Shown one piece after another: positions 43,535 through 51,719 of a DNA stretch of 64,000 nucleotides (position 1 is the stretch's first letter; the number at the start of each line of letters is the position of its first letter). Origin of the DNA: Archangium gephyra (GTDB taxonomy: Bacteria; Myxococcota; Myxococcia; Myxococcales; Myxococcaceae); contig QFQP01000016.1 in the NCBI GenBank assembly GCA_003243425.1, forward strand, positions 89,285 through 153,284, read 5' to 3'. Under the pieces are notes generated by a model. The model was not told where the DNA came from and searched no databases. It worked only from the letters and a program-made list of their open reading frames with translations. The translations under genes and the position numbers were made by a program.

Positions 43535-44278
43535 TCAAGAAAACATGCGCCCCACGTCGAGCATCGGCACGCCGTTGAGGGAGGAGCCGTCACGGACGCC
43601 TTCGACGGCAGTCACCGACAACCCCAGCAGATCGCGGTTGACCTCGAAGAGCACCACGAACGGCTCGACGGCGCCCAGCGCCCCGACGGTGAAGACCGGG
43701 CAGAGCACGCCGCGATGCTGGGCGACGCCGAGAAACGAACCGGCGTTCGGGCAGCGGTTGAAGTGCGCGCCGGACTCGATGACCTGCGCCACGTGATGCA
43801 GCGGCATCGCAAGGCGCTCGTCGCGCACCCAGAACACGAGCGCCGATTCGGCTTCGCGCGTGTGCCGTTCGAGCGGCTTCGACTGCCGTGGCAGCCCTCG
43901 CGCGGCGCCTTCTGCGTCGAGCTCGAAGACGAGGCGGCCGTCGAACTCCAGCGCAGCCGAGATGGCGGGCGCGATCAGGGGAATCAAGCGACCCTGCACC
44001 GGCCAGCGCGGCAACGGGGCCGTGTCGAACACGCCGTCGACCTGCGTTACCCGCACCGCGATGGTGGGTGAGACGTCGACCACCACCCCGGCGCGGGCGT
44101 CGGGCTCGTCATCGCCGCCGAGCAACCGGGAGAGATCTCTGACCTGGTCGTGCTGCGAGAGCGGCAACACACCCTGCTCGTTGGTGCGTGCCACCTCGAG
44201 CACCCGCACGGCGTCGAGCGCGTACCTCGACCCACCCGCCGAGAAGAAGACACAGAGCCGACGAGCGTCACGGTTCAC
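43535..44278 (-). CDS. Tandem CheW-like protein
   Basis: 247 residues that split into two similar halves, each reading as a CheW-like SH3 barrel. The first runs from LCVFFSAGGSRYALDAVRVLEVAR and the second from ALVFWVRDERLAMPLHHVAQVIESG, both followed by a hydrophobic strand and a glycine turn (SRLLGG; FLGVAQHRGVLCPVF). CheW domains link chemoreceptors to CheA kinases. A double version could bridge two partners or act as a decoy. The RomR-like gene follows after 34 bases, so both are probably one operon ending at the 42.27 kb hairpin. The first half is more diverged. Confidence 0.7.
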   Translation of the reverse strand: MNRDARRLCVFFSAGGSRYALDAVRVLEVARTNEQGVLPLSQHDQVRDLSRLLGGDDEPDARAGVVVDVSPTIAVRVTQVDGVFDTAPLPRWPVQGRLIPLIAPAISAALEFDGRLVFELDAEGAARGLPRQSKPLERHTREAESALVFWVRDERLAMPLHHVAQVIESGAHFNRCPNAGSFLGVAQHRGVLCPVFTVGALGAVEPFVVLFEVNRDLLGLSVTAVEGVRDGSSLNGVPMLDVGRMFS

Positions 44279-44331
44279 GACGGCTTCGACGCTCGCACGA
44301 GCGTGGTGCGTCTGCTAGTTCGCGCGCGGCC

Positions 44332-45729
44332 ATGGCGCAGATCCTGTTGGTCGATGACGAGAAGGTCGCGCGGTCGCTGTACGGCGACTTTCTCGCTGGC
44401 GCCGGTCACGAAGTGACCGCCGTGGGTTCAGCAGCCGAGGCGAAAGCGGCCCTCGAGCGTCAACCCTTCGCGGTGTTGGTCACCGATCTCATTCTTCCCC
44501 AGAGCGACGGCATGGACCTGCTGCAGCACGCCAAGTCGAGCCGCCCCGACGTCGAAGTGATCGTCATCACCGCGCTCGACAAGGTCGAACCTGCCGTTCG
44601 TGCCATCAAGAACGGCGCGTCGGACTACCTCGTCAAGCCGGTGGCGCCAGAAGTGCTCGCGCATTCGGTCAATCGGGCGCTCACCCAGCATCTGCTGCTC
44701 AAGGAGAACGCGGAGCTCCGCCAGCACGTGGCCTTGCTCGAAGCCGGCCAGCGCATCGCCACCACGCTCGAGCGCGACAAGCTCTACGAAGCTACGCACG
44801 TGGCGTTCCACGCCATGTGCCACGCGGACGCGGTGGTGGTGTTCACGAAGGAAGACGGCGTTCTCGAACTCACGGCGTCACAGGGCTTTGGCGAGGTGCC
44901 GCGCGGCGTGATTGAACTGCAGACCCTGGAGCGGGTTCGCGAAGCGGCCCCGGCCATCGAGCGGTCGGGGCAAGAGCTGGAGATCGACGGCCTCGAATTC
45001 CGTGCGTCGTATCTGGTGCCTGTGTACGAGGGTGAAGCCCTGCACGGCGCGGTGCTCGTCTTCTTTCGAACCGAGCTGCACGAAGACTGCGTGACCGCGG
45101 CGCCGTTCCTGGCGCGGCACCTGGCGCTGGCGCTCAAGAACCTGGGCAAGTTCGCCGCGGTGGAAGATCTCGTCTACCTCGACGACCTCACGCACCTCTT
45201 CAACAGCCGCTACCTCACGCAGGTGCTGGAAAAGGAGTTCAAGGCCGCGACCACCGACAAGCCGTTCGCCCTGCTCTTCCTCGACCTCGACTACTTCAAG
45301 AGCATCAACGACACGCACGGCCATCTGGTGGGTTCGAAGCTGCTCGTCGAAGTGTCACGGGTGCTCAAGAACTGCGTGCGTGACAACGACATCGTGTGCC
45401 GCTGGGGCGGCGACGAGTATGTGATCCTCCTCCGCGGAACCGACTCGGGTGGCGCGCTCAAGGTGGCCGAACGCATTCGCCGCAGCGTCGAGTCGCACCG
45501 CTTCCTCGCGCGCGAAGGGTTCTCGCTCAGCATCAGCACGTGCATCGGCGTGGCCTCGTACCCGGAGCACGCGCAGGACCAGACCACGCTCGTCGATTTC
45601 GCCGATCGCGCGATGTACCGCGGCAAGAAGGGCACGCGGAACATCATCTACATGGCGGCGAAGAACCTCGAGGCCACGCCCGCGAGCCGCCACCAGACGT
45701 CGCCACCGGCGAAGACCGTCACCGACTGA
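44332..45729 (+). CDS. Response regulator REC-GAF-GGDEF diguanylate cyclase
   Basis: 465 residues from ATG 44332. A receiver (Asp52 in VLVTDLILPQSDG, Lys in LVKP) is followed by a GAF-like domain at about residues 140-270. The C-terminal GGDEF domain has active-site GGDEY at 359-363 and an inhibitory-site RxxD at 350-353, five residues before it as expected. Tyr instead of Phe in the last position is tolerated by active enzymes. It should make c-di-GMP when phosphorylated, with product feedback. It is divergent from the CheW-like gene and may feed PilZ proteins such as the one at 20.7 kb. Its end overlaps the convergent lipoprotein gene by 11 bases. Confidence 0.93.
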   Translation: MAQILLVDDEKVARSLYGDFLAGAGHEVTAVGSAAEAKAALERQPFAVLVTDLILPQSDGMDLLQHAKSSRPDVEVIVITALDKVEPAVRAIKNGASDYLVKPVAPEVLAHSVNRALTQHLLLKENAELRQHVALLEAGQRIATTLERDKLYEATHVAFHAMCHADAVVVFTKEDGVLELTASQGFGEVPRGVIELQTLERVREAAPAIERSGQELEIDGLEFRASYLVPVYEGEALHGAVLVFFRTELHEDCVTAAPFLARHLALALKNLGKFAAVEDLVYLDDLTHLFNSRYLTQVLEKEFKAATTDKPFALLFLDLDYFKSINDTHGHLVGSKLLVEVSRVLKNCVRDNDIVCRWGGDEYVILLRGTDSGGALKVAERIRRSVESHRFLAREGFSLSISTCIGVASYPEHAQDQTTLVDFADRAMYRGKKGTRNIIYMAAKNLEATPASRHQTSPPAKTVTD

Positions 45730-47707
45730 CGTTCACCAGCACCGGCACGTTCGAAGCGAGGCCTGCGTCGGCGCCGAGTTGCCCGTAGGCGTTGTTGCCC
45801 CAGCACCAGAGCGTGCCGCCGTCGCGAATCGCGCACGTGTGGGCGCCTCCGGCCGAAAGACTCGCCACGTCGCTGAGGTTTGCCGTCACCCGCTCGGTCC
45901 CGCCGTCGAAGCTGCCGTTGCCGAGCTGACCGCTGGAGTTCGCGCCCCAGCAGCTCACCTCTCCATCGCTCCGGAGCGCACACGAATGCTGCCCGCCGGC
46001 TGCAACCGAGACCGCGCTGGTGAGGCCGTCGATCGCCGTGGGCGTGAGCGACACGTTGCCCGCCGTCTGCCCCGCCATCGGCGACGCGCCCCAGCACCAC
46101 ACGGAGCCATCGAGCCGGGCGACACACGCGTGCACACCGCCAGAAGCGAGGTGACGCACGTCGTTGATCGCGACGGTCGTCGGCGGCTGTGACCCGGCGC
46201 CAAAGGTGGTGCCAGAGCACTTCACGCCCGGCGAGCCATTGGCGAACAGCAGCACGCAGGCGTGCTCGTCACCCACGGCGACGGCGTCGGCCACGCTCAC
46301 GTTCGCCATCTGCGAGGGACCGCGTGAGTTCGACGAAGCGCCATTGCCCAGTTGGCTCCGCGAGTTGATGCCCCAGCACCACACGACTTCGCCCGACACG
46401 GCGCAGCTGAACGAATTGCCCGCCGAGACGGACCTCGCAGCGAACGGGAGGAAGCCGCGCTGATTCCCCGTCGGAGTGACGACCCCCAGCTGGCGTTCCG
46501 AATTGCTGCCCCAACACTCGACGCCCGCGTCGGTGTGAACGGCGCAGGTGTGCGTCGAGCCCGCGCTGATGTCGATCACGTCGGTCGCAACCAGGGTGAA
46601 GCCGACCGAATCGGCACCCGGAGGCCCGGAGATCTGTCCGAAGGTGTCGCGACCCCAGCACCACGCGGTGCTGTCCTCGAGAATCGCGCAGGTGTGCGAG
46701 AGCCCCGCCGACACGCGCGTGACGACGCCCGGCGCGCCGGCATCGACGACGCCGCTCCCCCCGCCGGTCGCTGAACCGCCCCCCGTCGCTGAACCGCCAC
46801 CAGCTCCCGTGCCGCCGCCGCTGCCAGCGTCGTAGGTGGGAAACGGCTCGATGAGTAGAGGCTCCGCGTCACCCGAGGCGAGGGTCACCTGCGGGAGCTC
46901 GACGATCGCCGCGGCGATGAGCCGATTGGCGAGGCTGACCGTCCGGCGCCCATTCGCGCGGAACGTGAACGAATGAACGCCCGGCGGCAGCGATGAAAAC
47001 GCGAAGGCGCCGGTCGCATCGACCTTGGTCTCGAGCGAGCCGGTGCTCACCGTGATGCCGCTGGCGTCTTCGAGCCCTTCGAGGCGCGCGACGCCCTTCA
47101 CCGTCGAAGCCGTCAGCGCCTCCGGCACGAGCGTCAGCGCGTCGAGGAGCGATCGCTCACCACTTCGAAGCTCGAGTGGAATCTTGAGCGGCGCATACCC
47201 GGCGCGGAACACGCCCAACGTCACCGGGCCAACGGGGAGCTCGCGCAGCAGAAACGCACCGGCCTGGTTCGTGTAGGTCGAGCTCAGCTGCCCTTCGAGG
47301 AAGACCAGCGTGCCGCCCGCCTCGCTGCTGTTCGACAAGAGCACCTCGCCCTGCACCGACGCATTTCGGCTCAGCGACACGTCACCGAGCGACGCCGCCC
47401 GGCCGAACCCCGCGCCGATCGACGAGAGCAAGAACACGCGCTTGAGCGCACCCGACGAAATCTCCAGGGTGCCTTCGCTCTGGACGATGGGCGCCAGCGA
47501 AAAGCGACCATCGTCGTTCGATTGCACCGACAGCCCTGACTCCACGAGGGTGACGCGGGCACCGGCCACCGGCGCTCCCAGCGGCTCACCGGGCGCAGCG
47601 ACCAACACCCGCCCGGTGATCGACCCTGCTCCCGGAGGCGGTGGCACGGTGGTGTCGAAACACGCCGCCAACAACACCAGCACCACAGCCCCCGAAGCAC
47701 GTCGCAT
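45719..47707 (-). CDS. Lipoprotein with carboxypeptidase-regulatory-like domains and RCC1-type repeats
   Basis: 662 residues. The signal ends in LLAAC. The first 300 or so residues hold three carboxypeptidase-regulatory/CNA-B-like beta domains (GSITGRVLVA, ASVQGEVLLS, STVKGVARLEG). After a Gly/Ser/Thr-rich spacer, seven RCC1-like blades repeat the pattern HTCA followed by CWGxNxxxQLG, spaced about 50 residues, enough for one closed seven-bladed propeller. Each blade keeps two cysteines (CA and CWG), suggesting a disulfide per blade, which suits an extracytoplasmic location. Binding partner unknown. Confidence 0.85.
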   Translation of the reverse strand: MRRASGAVVLVLLAACFDTTVPPPPGAGSITGRVLVAAPGEPLGAPVAGARVTLVESGLSVQSNDDGRFSLAPIVQSEGTLEISSGALKRVFLLSSIGAGFGRAASLGDVSLSRNASVQGEVLLSNSSEAGGTLVFLEGQLSSTYTNQAGAFLLRELPVGPVTLGVFRAGYAPLKIPLELRSGERSLLDALTLVPEALTASTVKGVARLEGLEDASGITVSTGSLETKVDATGAFAFSSLPPGVHSFTFRANGRRTVSLANRLIAAAIVELPQVTLASGDAEPLLIEPFPTYDAGSGGGTGAGGGSATGGGSATGGGSGVVDAGAPGVVTRVSAGLSHTCAILEDSTAWCWGRDTFGQISGPPGADSVGFTLVATDVIDISAGSTHTCAVHTDAGVECWGSNSERQLGVVTPTGNQRGFLPFAARSVSAGNSFSCAVSGEVVWCWGINSRSQLGNGASSNSRGPSQMANVSVADAVAVGDEHACVLLFANGSPGVKCSGTTFGAGSQPPTTVAINDVRHLASGGVHACVARLDGSVWCWGASPMAGQTAGNVSLTPTAIDGLTSAVSVAAGGQHSCALRSDGEVSCWGANSSGQLGNGSFDGGTERVTANLSDVASLSAGGAHTCAIRDGGTLWCWGNNAYGQLGADAGLASNVPVLVNVSR

Positions 47708-47719
47708 GAACGACGGATA

Positions 47720-48616
47720 CTACGCCGCGCGCCGCCGTTCAGGACGGATCTGGTGGTGCACGATCGCGTCGCGCCACACCGTGAGGTCGACGACGTTGTC
47801 GGTGTCCAACGCCAGCAGTCGCTGCAGGTCGTCGACGTTGTTCACGGCGTTGCCGTTGAGCTGCAGCACCACGTCGTTCGACTTGAGCCCGCCATCGGAG
47901 GCCGGCGAACCGCGACCGATCTCCATGATGCGCACGCCCTTCGGCTGACCCGCGCGGGACGCGAGCTCGGACGAGAACGTCTCGTTCTTCGCGGCGATGC
48001 CCAGGAAACGCCGCCGCACCTCCCCATGACGAAGCAGCGACGCAGCCACCCAGTTCGCCGTCGACGACGGCACCGCGAAGCCGATGCCCTGCGCGAAGGG
48101 CAGCACGGCCGTGTTGATGCCGACGACCTGCCCGCGAACGTTCAGCAACGGTCCGCCGGAGTTTCCGGGGTTGATCGCCGCGTCGGTCTGAATGAGGCCG
48201 TCGAGCGAAGCGCCATCACGCCCCGGGAGCCGCCGCTCCAACGCGCTCATCACACCGAGTGACACCGAACGCTCGAACCCGAATGAGTGCCCGAGCGCGA
48301 GCACCACCTGCCCGACTTTCACCTGCGCCGCGGAAGCCAACGTCAACATCGTGCTCTCGCGCCCCGTGCGAACCACCGCGAGATCCGTCGCCACGTCACG
48401 GCCGACCACCTGACCTTCGGTGACATGACCGTCGTGAAAGCGGATTCGTGGACGGTCCACCATCGCCACCACGTGCGCGTTGGTGAGCACGAAACCATCC
48501 GACGTCAGCGCGATGCCGGTGCCATTGCCGCGCCGATGCTCGAGCGCGACCACGCCGGGCGCGACCTTCTCGAGTAGAAACTCCAGCTCATCGCTGAAGA
48601 GCTCGAGCGGGCTCAT
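47720..48616 (-). CDS. Trypsin-like/PDZ serine protease (HtrA family), cytoplasmic form
   Basis: 298 residues. The catalytic triad is in place: His48 in TNAHVV, Asp78 in VATDLAVV and Ser153 in NPGNSGGPLL. A PDZ domain follows at about residues 205-290 (RIMEIGRGSPASDGGLKSNDVVLQLNG). There is no signal peptide or membrane anchor, unlike DegP/DegS, so the protein appears cytosolic. Its ATG directly follows the stop of the second protease gene (TGAATG), so both are co-translated. Partner proteases that regulate or process each other are a possibility. Confidence 0.9.
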   Translation of the reverse strand: MSPLELFSDELEFLLEKVAPGVVALEHRRGNGTGIALTSDGFVLTNAHVVAMVDRPRIRFHDGHVTEGQVVGRDVATDLAVVRTGRESTMLTLASAAQVKVGQVVLALGHSFGFERSVSLGVMSALERRLPGRDGASLDGLIQTDAAINPGNSGGPLLNVRGQVVGINTAVLPFAQGIGFAVPSSTANWVAASLLRHGEVRRRFLGIAAKNETFSSELASRAGQPKGVRIMEIGRGSPASDGGLKSNDVVLQLNGNAVNNVDDLQRLLALDTDNVVDLTVWRDAIVHHQIRPERRRAA

Positions 48617-49504
48617 TCAGCGACCTCCGAGCGTCACTTGCGAGGTGGTCACCTGGCCATTGCGGAAGACCTTCACCGGCACCTGCTGATCGACGTGATC
48701 GGCGCGCAGATAGAGGTACAGGTCTTCGAGCGTCTTCACCGAGTCGTCGCCGAGGTGCAGCACCGTGTCGCCGTACGCGATGCCCGCTGCGTCCGCGGGG
48801 CCACCCTTCTCGACGCCAGTCACCAGCAGGCCGATCTCTTCACCGGTCGAGCTGCGAACGTCGTCGGGCAACTGCACGGGCTGAAGCTGCAGCCCGAGAT
48901 AGCTGCGCCGCACGCGACCATGTTGGTCGAGCTGGTTCACGACCTTGCGGATCGTGGCCGTGGGAATCGACACGCTCGTGCCGCGCAACACGCCGGTCGA
49001 CGTCAGCCCCAGCACGCGCCCCTCGAGGTCGACCAGCGGGCCACCGGAGAAGCCCGGCTGATGCGGCGCGTCCGACTCGAGGAAGAAGCCGACTTCACCA
49101 CCCCGCTGCGTGCGCCACGTCTTCTTGCCGACGGTGCTCACGATGCCGCTCGTGGCTCGCACCGTTTCACCGGGCCGCGCCAACCGAAGCACCAGCTGAC
49201 CGACCTTCAACGACGCACCGTCATCGAAGGTGGCCGGAGACAACGCCTCGTCGAGCTCCAGCAACGCGAGGTCGGTCGCTTCGTCGCGACCCTTCACCCG
49301 CGCCGCGTACGTCTTCCCGTCTACCGTCACTTCAGCGCGATCGCCGTGCACGCCGTGCGCGACGGTGACGACCTGCCTGGGGCTCCAGACGATGCCGCTG
49401 ACCGCGCGCCGTCGCCCTCCTTCCACCCGCACCACGCTCTTCCCGGTGCGCTCAACGATTGAACTCAACGTCTCCGACAAATCTGCGATCGCATCGACAT
49501 GCAC
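48617..49504 (-). CDS. Second trypsin-like/PDZ serine protease, diverged
   Basis: About 295 residues from GTG 49504 (HVDAIADLSETLSSIV); the frame runs to 49558 but without a better start or signal peptide. The triad is His in TVAHGVH, Asp in ATDLALLEL and Ser in QPGFSGGPL. The serine motif has Phe for the usual Asn-like residue, and the C-terminal PDZ domain (LLVTGVEKGGPADAAGIAYGDTVLHLGDD) is intact. It lies immediately before the other HtrA-type gene with no gap, so they form a two-protease operon. The two share about the same domain order but differ in sequence, implying an old duplication. Confidence 0.85.
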   Translation of the reverse strand: MHVDAIADLSETLSSIVERTGKSVVRVEGGRRRAVSGIVWSPRQVVTVAHGVHGDRAEVTVDGKTYAARVKGRDEATDLALLELDEALSPATFDDGASLKVGQLVLRLARPGETVRATSGIVSTVGKKTWRTQRGGEVGFFLESDAPHQPGFSGGPLVDLEGRVLGLTSTGVLRGTSVSIPTATIRKVVNQLDQHGRVRRSYLGLQLQPVQLPDDVRSSTGEEIGLLVTGVEKGGPADAAGIAYGDTVLHLGDDSVKTLEDLYLYLRADHVDQQVPVKVFRNGQVTTSQVTLGGR

Positions 49505-49596
49505 TCTCCGTGGGTTGAACTGCACGGGAGACGGTAGGCAGCGCACCTGGCGTCGCAATCAGCCCAACGGGCTGAACTTTCGTGAAGAAGCACAAA

Positions 49597-49624
49597 GCCT
49601 CTCCCCGCGTGAGCAGGGAGAGGC
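49597..49624 (-). terminator. Rho-independent terminator of the LuxR-type regulator
   Basis: GCCTCTCCC (49597-49605) and GGGAGAGGC (49616-49624) form a perfect nine-base-pair stem with a ten-base loop. On the minus strand TTTGTGCTT follows. It lies 35 bases past the regulator stop codon. Confidence 0.8.
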
Positions 49625-49659
49625 CTCGTTCCGGCCCAATCATGTGGGACCTCACATCG

Positions 49660-50310
49660 TCAGATGTTGATGAGGCCCAGCTTCGCCGCGCGAACCACGG
49701 CCTCCACGCGCTTCTGCGCGTTCATCTTCTGGAGGATCGAGTTCACGTGGAACTTCGCGGTGTGCTCGCTGATCGTCAGCTTGGCGGCGATCTCCTTGTT
49801 GGAGAGACCGTCAGCGAGGAGCACGAGCACCTCGTTCTCACGCTTGGTGAGCGTGCCGTTCTCAGCCGTGCGGCTCATGGGCACCTGCAGCGCGTTGGCG
49901 TTCACAGGCTGCTTGGGAGCCGTCACCACATCGATCGACGACGTGTCGAGCACCGCGAGGCCGGCATGCAGGGCTTCAATCGCCGCAGCAAGCGACTCCG
50001 GGCCGCTGTCCCGACGAATGGCACCCTTGGCACCGGAGCGCAGCGCATCTGCCGCCTGCCCGGGGCCGACCAGCGCCAACACCGGGCGCTCGTACGTCAA
50101 ATTCTTGATGGTCTCGAAGGCCTGCTGAGGGTTCTTCGTGGTGTCGACCACGAGAACGTCCGCCTTCGTGACGCGAGCCGAGATCTCCAGGTTGGTCTCG
50201 ACAGGGCTCAAAATCATCTCGTCCGCGTGGTTGGACAACGCCTCGACGAGCGCGAAGTCACCCTGAACTGCAACGCGAAGAGGCAACGTCTTGGGAGGAA
50301 GGCCTTTCAT
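49660..50310 (-). CDS. LuxR/NarL-type regulator with degenerate receiver
   Basis: 216 residues. The N-terminal 130 residues have the alternating pattern of a receiver (LRVAVQGDFALVEAL, DVLVVDTTKN, PVLALVGPG), but the acidic pair after strand 1 is missing and the strand-3 Asp sits in VVDTTKN, so phosphorylation is doubtful. The C-terminal helix-turn-helix is classical: LTKRENEVLVLLADGLSNKEIAAKL in pieces, then SEHTAKFHVNSILQKM. It probably binds DNA as a dimer and may respond to protein contacts rather than a kinase. A divergent promoter region of 133 bases separates it from the cyclase-like gene. Confidence 0.88.
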   Translation of the reverse strand: MKGLPPKTLPLRVAVQGDFALVEALSNHADEMILSPVETNLEISARVTKADVLVVDTTKNPQQAFETIKNLTYERPVLALVGPGQAADALRSGAKGAIRRDSGPESLAAAIEALHAGLAVLDTSSIDVVTAPKQPVNANALQVPMSRTAENGTLTKRENEVLVLLADGLSNKEIAAKLTISEHTAKFHVNSILQKMNAQKRVEAVVRAAKLGLINI

Positions 50311-50443
50311 GATTCACCTCAAGTAATGCGTGTTTTCGTCATTGCAAGGCGACCCATCTGCCCTGCGACTTTCTTCACCCATTCAGATGCGCGACCCGAC
50401 CATTCGGTTTCGTGCAGAAACGTGAAGGCGTAAGAGCCCGCGC

Positions 50444-51304
50444 GTGCTCGACCTCGTGCTCGTCGGCGGAAGCCTCACCAATGCGTTGATCGCCTGGCGC
50501 CTGCTCCAGAAACGTCCCGACGTGAGCTTCATGCTGCTGGAAAGCGGTTCCACGCTGAGCGGACGACAGACGATCTGGTTCCGCGGAACTGACGTGACGA
50601 AAGCGCAGCTCGAGTGGCTGTGGGTTCTGTGCGCGAAGTCGTTCCCGTCTCATGACATGCAACGTAAGCACTCAGAGCCCAGACGCATCGGCGGGGCGTT
50701 CCATTCCATCGACTGCGGTGATCTCGACTCGAAGGTACGAGAGCTCGCCGGCGAGCGGATTCGGCTGAGAGCGGAAGTGCGGGAAGTTCATGACACGGGC
50801 GTGACACTCGCGAGTGGTGAGACGATCGAAGCGCGCGCGGTGATCGACGGGCGTGACGTGGAAGGAACGCCGCCCTGGCCGCACACATTCCACGACCTGT
50901 TTCACGTCGAGGTGCAGCAAGGTCTGGAAGTACCCGTGATGGCGCTGCGAAAAGCGACACCTCGGCCGTTACCGATCGCTGGTGACGTGCCGCACATCTC
51001 ACGCCCGATCGTCGGAACACAGGTGGGCCTGTTTCACGCCGTGACGGGTGAAGTTCTTCCCATGGCGGTGGACCTGGCCGAGGTGATCCCCACGCTCGAG
51101 TTGAACTCGAAGTCGCTGACACAGTGGCTCGCCGGCCACATCGAGCGGCACTGGAATTCGCAGGCGTTCTACCGGCAGCTGAACGCCAGACTGTCGCGCG
51201 AAGAAGTGTTCGAAAAAGTGCACGCGCAGAATGACGACCTCATCGCGCGGTTCTACGCGGGCACGATGACGACCATGCAGCGCTTGAAGCTGCGCTTTGG
51301 GTGA
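50444..51304 (+). CDS. Lycopene beta-cyclase (CrtY)-like flavoprotein, internally shortened
   Basis: 286 residues from GTG 50444, against about 380 for CrtY. The N-terminal dinucleotide fold is DLVLVGGSLTNALIAWRL, as in CrtY. ARAVIDGR, HVEVQQGLEVPVM, VGLFHAVTGEVLPMAVDLA and DDLIARFYAGTMTTMQRL match CrtY landmarks in order. About 60 residues expected between VMALRKAT and PRPLPIAG are absent, including the LIEDTxY element with the glutamate needed for cyclisation. The change keeps the frame. It is likely not an active lycopene cyclase, and no other carotenoid gene is near. The shortened flavin site also suggests a different or lost role. Confidence 0.72.
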   Translation: MLDLVLVGGSLTNALIAWRLLQKRPDVSFMLLESGSTLSGRQTIWFRGTDVTKAQLEWLWVLCAKSFPSHDMQRKHSEPRRIGGAFHSIDCGDLDSKVRELAGERIRLRAEVREVHDTGVTLASGETIEARAVIDGRDVEGTPPWPHTFHDLFHVEVQQGLEVPVMALRKATPRPLPIAGDVPHISRPIVGTQVGLFHAVTGEVLPMAVDLAEVIPTLELNSKSLTQWLAGHIERHWNSQAFYRQLNARLSREEVFEKVHAQNDDLIARFYAGTMTTMQRLKLRFG

Positions 51305-51308
51305 TCGA

Positions 51309-51719
51309 ATGAAAACGCACACCACCAACTACGAAGACACGTTCATCGCGATCGCGAAGGACAGCAGCGCGACGAAGGGCACGGAGCCTGACGCTGCGAA
51401 GCCGACGATCGCTTCGATCACCTTCCGCCTGATTCACGAGAACCCGTACCGCTTCACGTCCGACGACGTGCTCTTCATGGTGCACGCCGAGCGAAAGGGA
51501 ATCCCCGAAGCGAAGTGGGACCAAGAGCGCAAAGCGTTCTTCGCGAAGCCGCAGGCGTGTCTGCGCGCGTCGCCGTTGCCCAAGACCTACGGCTGGGGAA
51601 TTCACAGCGACGAGAGAGGTCGCGTCGCGCTCTACCCGGTCGAGAGCAAGGACTACAAAAAGCTCGAGAAGAGCGCCGCCACCGTCAGGTTCGCGATGGC
51701 TTCGAGTCGCGCGAAGTGA
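51309..51719 (+). CDS. DUF6157 family protein
   Basis: 136 residues from ATG 51309. The N-terminal pattern THTTNYEDTFIAIAKDSSATKG-type sequence and TIASITFRLIHENPYRFTSDDVLF segments are typical of the DUF6157 family, a small soluble protein group of unknown function found next to metabolism or stress genes in many bacteria. No catalytic motif is evident. Its TGA is immediately followed by the ATG of the next gene (TGAATG), so they are coupled. Confidence 0.7.
   Translation: MKTHTTNYEDTFIAIAKDSSATKGTEPDAAKPTIASITFRLIHENPYRFTSDDVLFMVHAERKGIPEAKWDQERKAFFAKPQACLRASPLPKTYGWGIHSDERGRVALYPVESKDYKKLEKSAATVRFAMASSRAK

Noticed and set aside
47720..49504. Assigning the names degP/degS to the protease pair
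   Set aside because: Both lack signal peptides and second PDZ domains, so the names would mislead.
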